Source: Streptomyces sp. NRRL S-340 (GTDB taxonomy: Bacteria; Actinomycetota; Actinomycetes; Streptomycetales; Streptomycetaceae). Taken from it: 64,000 nucleotides of DNA. Of this stretch, positions 15,462 through 24,403 are shown one piece after another. Location: positions 97,818 through 161,817 of the forward strand of contig NZ_JOIY01000036.1 of NCBI RefSeq assembly GCF_000720185.1, read 5' to 3'. The notes beneath the pieces are model-generated. The model was not told the origin of the DNA. It worked only from the letters and a program-made list of their open reading frames with translations, and did not search any database. Made by a program: the position numbers and the translations under genes. The stretch's first letter is position 1. Every line of letters starts with the position of its first letter.

Positions 15462-16691
15462 CTACAGTGCCTGGGCGGCCGGCTTCACCATGTTCCGTAC
15501 GGTGCGCGCCTTGACGAAGTCGCCGATGGCCGTCATCTCCCACTCGCCGGAGTACTGCCGGATCAGCTTGGCCATCATCACGCCGGTCTGGGCCTCGGCG
15601 CCGGTGAGGTCGAAGCGGACCAGTTCCTCGCCGGTTCCGGCGTCCAGGAGCCGGCAGTACGCCTTGGCGACCTCCGTGAACTTCTGGCCTGAGAAGGAGT
15701 TGACCGTGAAGACGAGGCCGGTGACCTCCTGCGGGAGGCGTCCGAGGTCGACCACGATGACCTCGTCGTCACCAGCGCCCTCGCCCGTGAGGTTGTCGCC
15801 GGAGTGCTTCACCGCGCCGCCCAGGATGGACAGCTTGCCGAAGTAGCAGCTGTCGATGTGGTTGCGCTGCGGGCCGTAGGCGATGACCGAGGCGTCCAGG
15901 TCGATGTCCGCGCCGCGGAAGGCGGGCTCCCAGCCGAGGCCCATCTTCACCTGGGACAGCAGGGGCCGGCCGCCCTTGACGAGGGACACCGTCTGGTTCT
16001 TCTGAAGACTGACCCGGCCCTTGTCGAGGTTGACCTTCCCGGTGCCGGCGGCGGGCGGGGCCGACGGCGCGGGCGGGGGCGGCGCGACCGGCCCGGTGAC
16101 CTGGGTGTGGGGGGCGGGCGGCGGGGCCGTCGGCTGCGGCGGGGTGCCCGGGTGCGGCGGGGCCACCGGCTGCTGCGGGGCGGCCGGCGGTTCCTCCACG
16201 CTCACGCCGAAGTCGGTCGCGATGCCGGCGAGCCCGTCGGCGTACCCCTGGCCGACGGCCCGTGCCTTCCACTGCCCGCCGCGCAGGTAGATCTCCACGA
16301 TCACCAGCGCCGTCTCGGTGCCGAGCCGGGGCGGGGTGAAGGTGGCCAGCGGGGAGCCGTCGTCCGCGTCGCGGATGGTGGCCGTGGGCTCGATGCCCTG
16401 GAAGGTCTGCCCGGCGGCGTCCGGGCTGGCGGTGACCACGATCTTCTCGATGCCGGGCGGCACCGCGGCCGTGTCGACGGTGATCGCGTCCGGCGCGGTG
16501 CCGCCGCCCGAGCGGTAGGTCACGCCCGGGCCGGAGGGCTGGTTGTAGAAGATGAAGTCGTCGTCCGAGCGCACCTTGCCGTCGCCGGTGAGCAGCAGGC
16601 CCGAAACGTCCAGCCGCACGGGCGCGGCCACGTCGACCGTGACACGGGCGGCGGAGAGAGGAATGTTCGAGCCGGGGGTCATAGCTGTCAT
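15462..16691 (-). CDS. Double TerD-domain (tellurium resistance family) protein
   Basis: A 409-residue cytoplasmic stress protein with two TerD-like calcium-binding domains joined by a proline-rich linker. Domain 1 is about residues 1-170 (SDDDFIFYNQPSGPGVTY). The linker at about 175-225 has many PP and PAPP runs. Domain 2 covers about 228-409 (LGWEPAFRGADIDLDASVIAY, then GDNLTGEGAGDDEVIVVDL split over two strands), with the acidic clusters expected to bind calcium. TerD proteins respond to oxidative and cell-surface stress; tellurite resistance is a side effect. Start at 16691 is tentative: ATG codons at 16691 and 16682 both lack a ribosome-binding site. Confidence 0.88.
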   Translation of the reverse strand: MTAMTPGSNIPLSAARVTVDVAAPVRLDVSGLLLTGDGKVRSDDDFIFYNQPSGPGVTYRSGGGTAPDAITVDTAAVPPGIEKIVVTASPDAAGQTFQGIEPTATIRDADDGSPLATFTPPRLGTETALVIVEIYLRGGQWKARAVGQGYADGLAGIATDFGVSVEEPPAAPQQPVAPPHPGTPPQPTAPPPAPHTQVTGPVAPPPPAPSAPPAAGTGKVNLDKGRVSLQKNQTVSLVKGGRPLLSQVKMGLGWEPAFRGADIDLDASVIAYGPQRNHIDSCYFGKLSILGGAVKHSGDNLTGEGAGDDEVIVVDLGRLPQEVTGLVFTVNSFSGQKFTEVAKAYCRLLDAGTGEELVRFDLTGAEAQTGVMMAKLIRQYSGEWEMTAIGDFVKARTVRNMVKPAAQAL

Positions 16692-16844
16692 GCCGGGTGA
16701 ACGAGCGAGGGGACTTTGCCGTTCCCTTACCCAGCGGGAAGAGGCCGTCCGGGTGGCGGCGGGCGCGGCCCGACGGGTCTTGCCGCCCCGTTCCACCCCG
16801 CTCCTCCCGTCCCCGGGCGCTTCCCCCAGGCCTCCCTGTCGGCC

Positions 16845-16869
16845 TCCGGCGTCCTCCTCGGACGCCGGA
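16845..16869 (-). terminator. Terminator of the DeoR/ABC/dehydrogenase operon
   Basis: Perfect 10-bp stem TCCGGCGTCC/GGACGCCGGA (16845-16854 and 16860-16869) with a 5-base loop, 19 bases after the dehydrogenase stop on the minus strand. Confidence 0.7.
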
Positions 16870-16888
16870 CGGGCCCGGACGCGGTGCC

Positions 16889-17878
16889 CTACGGCACCAC
16901 CACGATCTTGCGGCCCACCCCCGCCGCGAACTGCTCCAGCGCCTGCGGGTAGCTCTCCAGCGGGAGGCGGTCGCTGATGAAGACGTCCGGGTCCAGCACG
17001 CCGTTGGCGAAGAGTTCGGCCGCGCGTTCGTAGCTGTGCAGGACCGCCATCGAACCCGTGATGGTGATCTCCTGGTTGTAGATGCGGTACGGGTCGATCT
17101 CCACCCGGGTGGCGTAGTCGGCCACGCCGAACTGGAGGAACGTGCCCGCCTTGGCGACCCGGCCCAGACCGTCCTGGATGGCCGCCGCGTTGCCGGTGGC
17201 GTCGATGACCAGGTCCCAGCCCTGCGGCCGGTCCAGTTCGTCCGCGTTCGCGGCCGACGCCGAGACCCCCAGAGCGCGGGCCGTCTCCAGCCGGGCGGGG
17301 TTCACGTCGACCACGTCGACGCTCGCCGCGCCGGTCCGCTTGGCCAGCTCCAGCATCATCAGGCCCATCGTCCCGGAGCCGTAGATCAGGACGTGGGCGC
17401 CGAGCCGGGACCGCAGGACGTCGTAGCCGCGCACCGCGCAGGACAGCGGCTCGATCAGGGCCGCGTCCTGGGTGCGGACGTGTTCGGGGAGCTTGACGCA
17501 GTTGGCGACCGGGGCCGACGCGTACTGCGCGGCGCCGCCCGCCGTCGTCACGCCGATCGCGGCCCAGCGTTCGCACAGGTTGTTGTGGCCGGTGCGGCAC
17601 TGGCGGCACTCGTAGCAGTACAGGGACGGGTCCACCGCCACCCGGTCGCCCGCCGCGACCTCGGTGACCTGGGTGCCGACGGCGACGACGCGGCCGGCGA
17701 ACTCGTGGCCCGGCACGATCGGCAGCTTGGGCGCGAACTCGCCCTGCAGGATGTGCAGGTCCGTCCCGCACAGGCCGCAGGCGGCGACCTCCACGACGAC
17801 CTCGCGCGGCCCGGGCGTCGGGTCGGGGACCTCGGTGACGACGGCACGGCCCACGGACTCGATGACGGCGGCCTTCAT
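16889..17878 (-). CDS. Zinc-dependent alcohol/polyol dehydrogenase
   Basis: Medium-chain dehydrogenase of 329 residues. It shows the catalytic zinc site (CGLCGTDLH and GHEFAG, about residues 34-62), the structural zinc cysteines (CYECRQCRTGHNNLC, about 88-102) and a Rossmann NAD(P) site (GSGTMGLMMLELAKR). It is translationally coupled (ATGA) to two sugar permeases, so it most likely oxidises the imported substrate; sorbitol/mannitol-type polyols fit this arrangement best, but the substrate is inferred. Last gene of the minus-strand operon that begins with DeoR at 21928. Confidence 0.9.
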   Translation of the reverse strand: MKAAVIESVGRAVVTEVPDPTPGPREVVVEVAACGLCGTDLHILQGEFAPKLPIVPGHEFAGRVVAVGTQVTEVAAGDRVAVDPSLYCYECRQCRTGHNNLCERWAAIGVTTAGGAAQYASAPVANCVKLPEHVRTQDAALIEPLSCAVRGYDVLRSRLGAHVLIYGSGTMGLMMLELAKRTGAASVDVVDVNPARLETARALGVSASAANADELDRPQGWDLVIDATGNAAAIQDGLGRVAKAGTFLQFGVADYATRVEIDPYRIYNQEITITGSMAVLHSYERAAELFANGVLDPDVFISDRLPLESYPQALEQFAAGVGRKIVVVP

Positions 17879-18699
17879 TTCACGGCTCCAAGCGACAGGC
17901 CCTGGACCAGTTTGTCCTGGGCGGCGAACCCCGCGGCGAGCACCGGCAGGGAGATGACGAGCGACGCGGCGCACACCTTGGCCAGGAACAGGCCCTGGCT
18001 GGTGATGAAACCGGTCAGGAAGACGGGGGCGGTCTCGGCGACCACGCCGGTGAGCACCCGCGCGAAGAGCAGTTCGTTCCAGCTGAAGATGAAGCAGATC
18101 AGCGCCGTCGCCGCGATCCCGGGGACGGCGATGGGGGCGACCACGCGGGCCAGGATCGTGGGCAGGCGGGCGCCGTCGACGCGGGCCGCCTCGATCACCG
18201 CGACCGGCACCTCGGCGAGGAAGGACTGCATCATCCACACCGCGATCGGCAGGTTCATGGAGGTGTAGAGGACGACGAGCAGCCAGATGTTGTCCAGCAT
18301 CCCGGCGTTCTTGGCGAACAGGTAGATCGGCAGCAGTCCGGCCACCGCCGGCAGCATCTTGGTGGACAGGAAGAAGAACAGCACGTCCGTCCACTTCCTC
18401 ACCGGCCGGATCGACAGCGCGTAGGCCGCCGGGAGGGCCAGGACCAGGACGAACAGCGTCGAGACCACCGAGGCGACCGCCGAGTTGACCAGCGCGGGCC
18501 AGGGGCTGGGGCCGCCGCCGCTGCCGAAGAAGTCGCGGTAGCCGTCCAGGGTGAGGGAGGCGGCGAAGGAGGGCGGGTTGGTCGCCGCGTCCGCCTCCGA
18601 GTGGAAGGAGGTCAGCGCCATCCAGGCGATGGGCAGGAAGAAGACGATGCCGGCCAGCCAGGCGACCAGGCCGAGACCGTTGCGCTTGAGGACGTTCAT
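17875..18699 (-). CDS. Carbohydrate ABC transporter permease (MalG type)
   Basis: Inner-membrane permease of 274 residues with six predicted transmembrane segments. The cytoplasmic EAA loop that contacts the ATPase is visible as EAARVDGARLPTILARVVAPI (about residues 176-196, here read in two halves). It overlaps both neighbours by four bases. No ATPase gene is in the operon, so it must rely on an ATPase encoded elsewhere, as is known for MsiK-dependent importers in Streptomyces. Confidence 0.92.
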   Translation of the reverse strand: MNVLKRNGLGLVAWLAGIVFFLPIAWMALTSFHSEADAATNPPSFAASLTLDGYRDFFGSGGGPSPWPALVNSAVASVVSTLFVLVLALPAAYALSIRPVRKWTDVLFFFLSTKMLPAVAGLLPIYLFAKNAGMLDNIWLLVVLYTSMNLPIAVWMMQSFLAEVPVAVIEAARVDGARLPTILARVVAPIAVPGIAATALICFIFSWNELLFARVLTGVVAETAPVFLTGFITSQGLFLAKVCAASLVISLPVLAAGFAAQDKLVQGLSLGAVK

Positions 18700-19634
18700 G
18701 CGCGGGACGCCTCCTCGCGGAACAGGGACGAGACCACGCGCAGGGCGAAGGTCGCGATGACGATCGAGCCGATGACGACCAGGACACCGGCGGCCGAGGC
18801 CAGCCCGTTCTCGTGGGCCTGGTAGAAGCTCTGGTAGACGGTGTAGGGCAGGTTGGCGGTGCCCAGGCCCCCGGAGGTGAGGGTGAACACCGCGTCGAAG
18901 TTCTGCACGATGTAGATCGAGCCGAGCAGCGCCCCCAGTTCGAGGTAGCGGCGCAGGTGAGGCAGCGTGAGGTGGACGAAGATCTGCCAGTCGCCGGCGC
19001 CGTCCACCCGGGCGGCCTCGATCTGCTGCTGGTCGCGGCTCTGCAGGCCGGCCAGCAGGATCAGCATCATGAAGGGCGTCCACTGCCACACCAGTGAGGC
19101 CTCGACCGCCAGCAGTGGGGTGTTGGAGATCCAGTCCGGCTGGGGCCCGCCGACGTAGTGCAGCAGGCCGTTGAGCAGGCCGTACTCGGGGTTGTAGAGC
19201 ACGTGTTTCCACAGCAGGGCGGCGGCGACCGGCACGACGAGGAAGGGGGCGATCAGCAGGGTGCGCACGGCTCCCCGGCCGGGGAAGCGGCGGTCCAGGA
19301 GGAGGGCGAGGGCCAGGCCCAGGACCAGGCTGGCCAGCACCACCGCCACGGTCAGCAGGACCGTCGTCCACACCGAGTGGCGCAGGTCCGCGTCGGTGAG
19401 CACCTGCTGGTAGTTGTCCAGGCCGGTGAAGCGGCGGGCCTTGGGGTAGAGCGCGTTCCAGTCGAAGAAGGAGATCACCAGCGTGGCCACGAACGGGAGC
19501 TGGGTCACGGCGATCATGAAGACGAGGGCGGGCAGCAGCGGGGCGCGGGTCGCCCAGGCGCGCAGCCGGGGGGAGGGCCGCCGGGGCGCGAGCGGCTCGG
19601 TGGCGGCCACGGGGGCCGTGGTCGTGGCGGTCAT
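18696..19634 (-). CDS. Carbohydrate ABC transporter permease (MalF type)
   Basis: Partner permease of 312 residues with a cytoplasmic N-terminal tail rich in Pro/Ala and six transmembrane segments. EAA loop: IEAARVDGAGDWQIFVHLTL at about residues 203-222. It overlaps the binding-protein gene upstream and the MalG-type gene downstream by four bases each, so all are made from one message. Confidence 0.92.
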   Translation of the reverse strand: MTATTTAPVAATEPLAPRRPSPRLRAWATRAPLLPALVFMIAVTQLPFVATLVISFFDWNALYPKARRFTGLDNYQQVLTDADLRHSVWTTVLLTVAVVLASLVLGLALALLLDRRFPGRGAVRTLLIAPFLVVPVAAALLWKHVLYNPEYGLLNGLLHYVGGPQPDWISNTPLLAVEASLVWQWTPFMMLILLAGLQSRDQQQIEAARVDGAGDWQIFVHLTLPHLRRYLELGALLGSIYIVQNFDAVFTLTSGGLGTANLPYTVYQSFYQAHENGLASAAGVLVVIGSIVIATFALRVVSSLFREEASRA

Positions 19635-21004
19635 CGTCCCTCGTACTCCTTGGCGATCTTCTCGGCGAGCTGCTGGGACTTCTTCAGGGCCGACTCGACG
19701 GACTGGCGTCCGGCGACGGCCGCGCTGATCTCCTGGGAGACCTTGGTGCCGAGGTCGGTGAACTCGGGGATGTCGACGAACTGGATGCCGGGCGCGGGCC
19801 GCGGCTGGACGCCCGGATCGTTGGGGCGGGCGCTCTCGATGGCGTTCTTCGTCATCTCCTGGAAGGCGGCTGCCTCCGCGCGGTAGGCGGGGTTCTCGTA
19901 GGTGGAGGCGCGCTTGCCGGCCGGGACGTTCGACCAGCCGTACGTCCTGCCCACCAGTTGCTCGTACTCCTTGCCGGACGCCCAGGAGACGAACTTCCAG
20001 GCTTTGTCCGGGTTGCGGGATGCCTGCTGGATGCCCCAGGCCCACGTGTAGAGCCAGCCCGAGGACCGGGTCTTCTCCACCGGTGCGGGGGCGTAGCCGA
20101 CCTTGCCCTTGACGGGCGAGCCCTTGGCCTCCAGGGAGCCGGCCGCGCTGGTGGCGTCGTACCACATGGCGACCTTGCCCTGGGTCATGTTGTTCAGGCA
20201 CTCGGCGAACCCGGACTGGGCGGCGCCCGACTCGCCGTGCTGCCGGACCAGGTCGACGTAGAACTTCGTCGCCCCGGTGAACTCGGGGGAGTCCAGGTGC
20301 GCCTTCCAGTCCTTGTCGAACCAGGTGCCGCCGAAGGTGTTCACGACCGTCGTGAGCGGTGCCATCAGCTCGCCCCAGCCGGGCAGTCCGCGCAGGCAGA
20401 TGCCCTTCATCCCGGGCCGGGCGCCGTCGGCCTTCGCGGCGAGGGCGGCGATCTGCTGCCAGGTGGGGTGGGCGGGCATGGTCAGGCCCTTGGCCGCGAA
20501 CACGTCCTTGCGGTACATGAGGAAGGACGACTCGCCGTAGAAGGGCTCGCCGTAGAGCTTGCCGTCGTCGGCGGTGAGGGACTGGCGCATCGGCGCGAGG
20601 ACGTCCTGCTGGTCGAAGCCCCGGTCGCGGGCGACGTAGGAGTCCATCGCGTGCAGCCAGCCGTTGCGGGCGTAGATCGGGATCTCGTAGTTGGAGAGTG
20701 TGGCCACGTCGTACTGGCCCGCCTGGTTGGCGAAGTCCTGGCTGATCTTGTCGCGGACGTCGTTCTCCGGCAGCACGGTGAAGTTCACCTTGATGCCGGT
20801 CTCCTTGGTGAAGTGCGCGGCGGTGAGCTTCTGCAACTCCGTCATCTGCGGGTTGTTGACCATCAGCACGTTGATGGAGTCGCCGCCGGAACCGGCTCCG
20901 CCCGCCCCGACCCAGCAGCCGGAGAGCAGCGGGGCGAGCAGCGTCCCTGCGGCGGCCAGGGCGAGTGTCGCTCGCGGTGGCCGCCGTCGGCTCTGGGTTC
21001 GCAT
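19631..21004 (-). CDS. Sugar/polyol-binding lipoprotein
   Basis: Extracellular solute-binding protein of 457 residues, family 1. The start at 21004 follows GGAG and gives a signal peptide with twin arginines (SRRRPPR), a hydrophobic core and the lipobox LLSGC (lipidated Cys at about residue 29). The mature part binds substrate and delivers it to the two permeases coupled downstream. SmoE/mannitol-type binding proteins are the closest fit given the dehydrogenase in the operon. The 153-base gap to deoR upstream holds no gene. Confidence 0.92.
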   Translation of the reverse strand: MRTQSRRRPPRATLALAAAGTLLAPLLSGCWVGAGGAGSGGDSINVLMVNNPQMTELQKLTAAHFTKETGIKVNFTVLPENDVRDKISQDFANQAGQYDVATLSNYEIPIYARNGWLHAMDSYVARDRGFDQQDVLAPMRQSLTADDGKLYGEPFYGESSFLMYRKDVFAAKGLTMPAHPTWQQIAALAAKADGARPGMKGICLRGLPGWGELMAPLTTVVNTFGGTWFDKDWKAHLDSPEFTGATKFYVDLVRQHGESGAAQSGFAECLNNMTQGKVAMWYDATSAAGSLEAKGSPVKGKVGYAPAPVEKTRSSGWLYTWAWGIQQASRNPDKAWKFVSWASGKEYEQLVGRTYGWSNVPAGKRASTYENPAYRAEAAAFQEMTKNAIESARPNDPGVQPRPAPGIQFVDIPEFTDLGTKVSQEISAAVAGRQSVESALKKSQQLAEKIAKEYEGR

Positions 21005-21157
21005 GGATCGCTCCTGGACGTAGGGGAGTGGGATGTACGGGGAGACAAGGGGTGCGGCAGGGTGTGCCGCCACGGCGGGCGCGGGTCTTCCGCGACCGGG
21101 GCCGCCGGGACCGGGTGCCCGGACGGGCGCGGGCCGGGTGGCCGGGCGGGCCGGGTC

Positions 21158-21928
21158 TCAGACCCGGACGACCTGCGGGCCGAGCAGGGCGTAGCGGTGG
21201 GCCTCGGCCGCCGGGAGCAGGGTGCTGGTCACGATCGCCTCCACCGCGCCGACCTCGGCGAACCGGCAGAAGCTGACCGCGCCGAACTTGGTGTGCGTTC
21301 CGGCGAAGACGGTGCGCCGGGCCGCCCGCATCGCCTGTGCCTTGACCTCGCTGACGGCCGGGTCGGGGGTGGTCAGACCGTGTTCGCGGGAGATGCCGTT
21401 GGCGCCGATGTAGGCGAGGTCGAGGACGAAACCGGCGAGCATCTTCGTCGTCCAGTGGTCGACGGTGGCCAGCGTGCCCGCGCGGACCCGGCCGCCGAGC
21501 AGCAGCACCGACACGTTCGCGGCCTCGGCGAGGGCGCCCGCGACCGGCAGGGAGGCGGTGACCACGGTCAGCGGCCGGTCCCTCGGCAGGGACTCGGCGA
21601 TGAGCTGCGGGGTGAACCCCTCGTCCACGAAGACCGTCTCGGCGTCCCCGAGCAGATCGGCCGCCGCCGCGGCGATCCGGCGCTTCTCGGGGACGTGGCT
21701 GGTGGCCCGGAAGGCGAGGGTCGTCTCGAAGCCGGCGCTCTCCACCGGGTAGGCGCCACCGTGGGTGCGGCGCACGAGACCGTGGTCCTCCAGGGCGCGC
21801 AGGTCCCTGCGGATGGTCTCCTTGGCCACACCGAGTTCGCCGGCCAGCGCGGTGACGTCGACCTGGCCGGTGGCCCGCGCGGTCCGCACGATCTCCCGCT
21901 GCCGTTCCTCCGCGGTCCGCGCGCCCAT
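21158..21928 (-). CDS. DeoR family transcriptional regulator
   Basis: Sugar-responsive repressor of 256 residues. An N-terminal winged helix (QREIVRTARATGQVDVTALA, GVAKETIRRDLRALEDHGLV) is followed by the DeoR-type sugar-phosphate sensor domain with VFVDEGFTPQLIAE and the typical IGANGIS and ANVSVLLLGGRV segments. It is the first gene of the operon with the ABC importer and dehydrogenase and should control it. A GTG nine bases upstream (21937) has a better-spaced AGGAGG and could be the true start, adding three residues. Confidence 0.9.
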   Translation of the reverse strand: MGARTAEERQREIVRTARATGQVDVTALAGELGVAKETIRRDLRALEDHGLVRRTHGGAYPVESAGFETTLAFRATSHVPEKRRIAAAAADLLGDAETVFVDEGFTPQLIAESLPRDRPLTVVTASLPVAGALAEAANVSVLLLGGRVRAGTLATVDHWTTKMLAGFVLDLAYIGANGISREHGLTTPDPAVSEVKAQAMRAARRTVFAGTHTKFGAVSFCRFAEVGAVEAIVTSTLLPAAEAHRYALLGPQVVRV

Positions 21929-21937
21929 GGTCTGCAC

Positions 21938-22358
21938 CTGCCCTCCTGGCGTTGCCCGTTCGGGCCCGGTGGGGCCCTCGGGGCACAGTTGTACAGCGGG
22001 TGCGCGGCGCCGACCAGGTCTGTTGCGGGCTCGATGCTGCCCGGGTGTGCCCGTTTGCCGGGGTGCGTGCCCGTCTCGGACCTGCGGGGCTGCCCGGTCG
22101 GAGGTGGGATCGGGCACGGCGGATGCCCGCACGCGGGGGCGGGCGGGCCCGTTCGGTGCCCGCCCGCCCCCGGACAGGAGAGGGCAGGGGTGGTTCCCGG
22201 CCGTGCGGAGCGGCCCTCGGCCGGCCGTCGGGCCGGCCGGCGTGGCCGGATCGGCGCGGGCGTCAGCGGCGCCGGATCGGCGGGGCCGTCAGGGGAGCCG
22301 GAGGCCGTGAACGGCACCGGGGCGGGGGGCCGTCAGGGGAGCCCGGCGGGCGGGGCCG
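21938..22358. other. GC-rich intergenic stretch with short direct repeats
   Basis: Lies upstream of deoR and downstream of uronate dehydrogenase, both on the minus strand. The part next to the dehydrogenase has three copies of GGGGCCGTCAG or GGGGGCCGTCAG (about 22283, 22326 and 22353), two followed by GGGAGCC. No gene or clear terminator was seen; the deoR promoter should lie in the left part but was not identified. Confidence 0.5.
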
Positions 22359-23168
22359 TCAGTAGGGCCAGATCGGCGGGTCGGTCACGAAGTGGCCGCC
22401 CAGGTAGGCGTGCGCCTTGTCGTCCGGGTCGAGTTCGCCCTGCTCGGCGATGAGCTTCGCGGCGTACGGCTCGGAGTCGTCCTGCGGTTCGTAGCCGAGC
22501 GCCCGCGCGGTGGACAGGTCCCACCACAGGCGGGTGTTGGCGGAGGAGCCGTGGACGACGGTGTGGCCGACGTTCTCGGCGGTGAGGGCGGCGTGGAAGA
22601 GGCGGGCGCCGTCGGCGGGGCTCATCCACACCGAGAGCATGCGCACGCTGGTCGGCTCGGGGAAGCAGGAGCCGATGCGCACGGAGACGGTCTCCAGGCC
22701 GTGTTTGTCCCAGTAGAGCTGGGCGAGGTCCTCGCCGAACGACTTCGACAGGCCGTAGAAGGTGTCGGGGCGGCGCGGGGTGTCGACCGGGATCAGCGGG
22801 TCGTCGCCGCGCGGGCGGGGGGTGTGGCCGATCGCGTGGTTGGAGGAGGCGAAGACGATGCGTCCGACGCCCTCCTCGCGGGCCGCCTCGTACAGGTTGT
22901 ACGTGCCCTCGATGTTGGCCTTGAGGATCTTCTCGAACGGGGCTTCCAGTGAGATCCCCGCGAGGTGGACGACCGCGTCGACGCCCCGGACCGCGGCGCG
23001 CAGGGCCGCCTTGTCGCCGAGGTCGGCGGTGACGGCGTCCGGCTCGCCCTCGATCGGCCGGATGTCGAGGAGGCGGAGCGTGTAGCCGTACTCGGGCAGC
23101 AGGTCCCGCATCAGGGTGCCGAGCCCGCCGGCGGCGCCGGTGAGCAGAACGGTGCGGGGAGCGGGCAT
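22359..23168 (-). CDS. udh: Uronate dehydrogenase (NAD-dependent epimerase-like SDR)
   Basis: Oxidises D-galacturonate or D-glucuronate to the aldaro-lactone, first step of the oxidative uronate pathway. It has 269 residues, matching bacterial Udh (about 265). The NAD motif TGAAGGLGTLM is at residues 10-20. Short substrate-loop segments typical of Udh follow (SSNHAIGHTPR), then the catalytic YGLSK (Tyr-X3-Lys). It diverges from kdgD, the gene for a later step of the same pathway, and both have matching promoters. General NAD-epimerase is the fallback call, but context favours Udh. Confidence 0.85.
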   Translation of the reverse strand: MPAPRTVLLTGAAGGLGTLMRDLLPEYGYTLRLLDIRPIEGEPDAVTADLGDKAALRAAVRGVDAVVHLAGISLEAPFEKILKANIEGTYNLYEAAREEGVGRIVFASSNHAIGHTPRPRGDDPLIPVDTPRRPDTFYGLSKSFGEDLAQLYWDKHGLETVSVRIGSCFPEPTSVRMLSVWMSPADGARLFHAALTAENVGHTVVHGSSANTRLWWDLSTARALGYEPQDDSEPYAAKLIAEQGELDPDDKAHAYLGGHFVTDPPIWPY

Positions 23169-23276
23169 CTACGGTCTCCTTGCGTCAACCAGCCGTGTGC
23201 GGGGACGTGAACCGGGTGCACGGGGCGGCGGGAGCCACGTGCACGGGAGTACGGAAAGCCGTATGCGTGGACGCCA

Positions 23277-23321
23277 TTCACATGCATGGACACGCTAGGG
23301 ATCGCGGGCGCACGCCGTCAA
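23277..23321 (-). promoter_or_regulatory. Promoter and operator-like site of udh
   Basis: On the minus strand: TTGACG (23321-23316), 18-base spacer, TAGCGT (23297-23292), then GTCCATGCATGTGAA (23291-23277) across the expected start point. The pattern GTCCAT-N5-TGAA recurs at the kdgD promoter. Confidence 0.65.
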
Positions 23322-23369
23322 GTGTGCCGCGCGCGGGCGGGATCCGCTGCCGCTTGCCGGTCCGCCCGC

Positions 23370-23421
23370 TTGACCGGCCAGGTGAGGGCCGCTTAGCGTG
23401 GCCCTGTTCATGAATATGGAC
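23370..23421 (+). promoter_or_regulatory. Promoter and operator-like site of kdgD
   Basis: TTGACC (23370-23375), 18-base spacer, TAGCGT (23394-23399), then TTCATGAATATGGAC (23407-23421) at the start point. Same -10, same spacing and same TTCA-N5-ATGGAC element as the divergent udh promoter. Confidence 0.65.
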
Positions 23422-23461
23422 GTCGATCAGAAACGTGAGTGCCTGCCCCTAGGGAGAGCCC

Positions 23462-24403
23462 GTGCCGTCAGCCCCCCTCGCCGAACGCCTCAGCATCCCC
23501 AGCGGGCCGCTGTTCTTCCCCGTCACCGCCTACGGCCACGACGGCGCCCTCGACCTCGACGCCTACCGCGCCCATGTGCGCCAAGGGGTCGAGGCCGGTG
23601 CCGCCGCCGTCTTCGCGTGCTGCGGCACCGGCGAGTTCCACGCGCTGACACCCGAGGAGTTCGAGACCTGCGTCCGTGCCGCCGTCGAGGCGGCCGAGGG
23701 CCGTGCCCCGGTCGTGGCGGGCGCCGGGTACGGCACCGCGCTCGCCGTGCGCTACGCCCGCCTCGCCGAGGCCGCCGGGGCCGACGGGCTGCTCGCCATG
23801 CCGCCCTACCTCGTCGCCGCCGCACAGGAGGGACTGCTGCGGCACTACCGCGAAGTGGCCGCCGCGACCGCGCTGCCCGTCATCGTCTACCAGCGCGACA
23901 ACGCGGTGTTCACCCCGGACACCGCCGTCGCCCTGGCCCGCACCGACGGCGTCATCGGGCTCAAGGACGGCCTCGGCGACCTGGACCTCATGCAGCGCGT
24001 CGTCAGCGCGGTGCGCACCGAGGTTCCCGGCGACTTCCTGTACTTCAACGGCCTGCCCACCGCCGAACAGACCCAGCTCGCCTACCGGGGCCTCGGCATC
24101 ACCCTCTACTCCTCCGCCGTCTTCTGCTTCGTCCCCGAGATCGCCCTCGCCTTCCACCGGGCGCTGCGCGACGGCGACGACACCACCGCCCACCGGCTCC
24201 TGGACGGCTTCTACCGTCCCTTCGTCGAACTGCGCGCCCAGGGCAGGGGGTACGCCGTCTCCCTGGTCAAGGCGGGCGTACGGCTGCGGGGGCTGGACGT
24301 GGGCGAGGTGCGGCCGCCGCTGCACGAACCGGCCGAGGACCATGTCAAGCGGCTCGCCCGGCTCATCGAACGCGGGTACGCGCTGCTCGGGGGTGACGTG
24401 TGA
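23462..24403 (+). CDS. kdgD: 5-dehydro-4-deoxyglucarate dehydratase KdgD
   Basis: DapA-family enzyme that dehydrates and decarboxylates 5-keto-4-deoxy-glucarate to 2-oxoglutarate semialdehyde. It has 313 residues with GTGEFHALTPEE at the active-site entrance, the tyrosine in VIVYQRDN and the Schiff-base lysine in VIGLKDGLGD. The GTG start follows GGGAG. It sits opposite udh and shares its promoter design. The dehydratase step between aldarate and the KdgD substrate (GudD/GarD type) is not in the window. The aldehyde product could be taken by the dehydrogenase at 46716. Confidence 0.9.
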   Translation: MPSAPLAERLSIPSGPLFFPVTAYGHDGALDLDAYRAHVRQGVEAGAAAVFACCGTGEFHALTPEEFETCVRAAVEAAEGRAPVVAGAGYGTALAVRYARLAEAAGADGLLAMPPYLVAAAQEGLLRHYREVAAATALPVIVYQRDNAVFTPDTAVALARTDGVIGLKDGLGDLDLMQRVVSAVRTEVPGDFLYFNGLPTAEQTQLAYRGLGITLYSSAVFCFVPEIALAFHRALRDGDDTTAHRLLDGFYRPFVELRAQGRGYAVSLVKAGVRLRGLDVGEVRPPLHEPAEDHVKRLARLIERGYALLGGDV

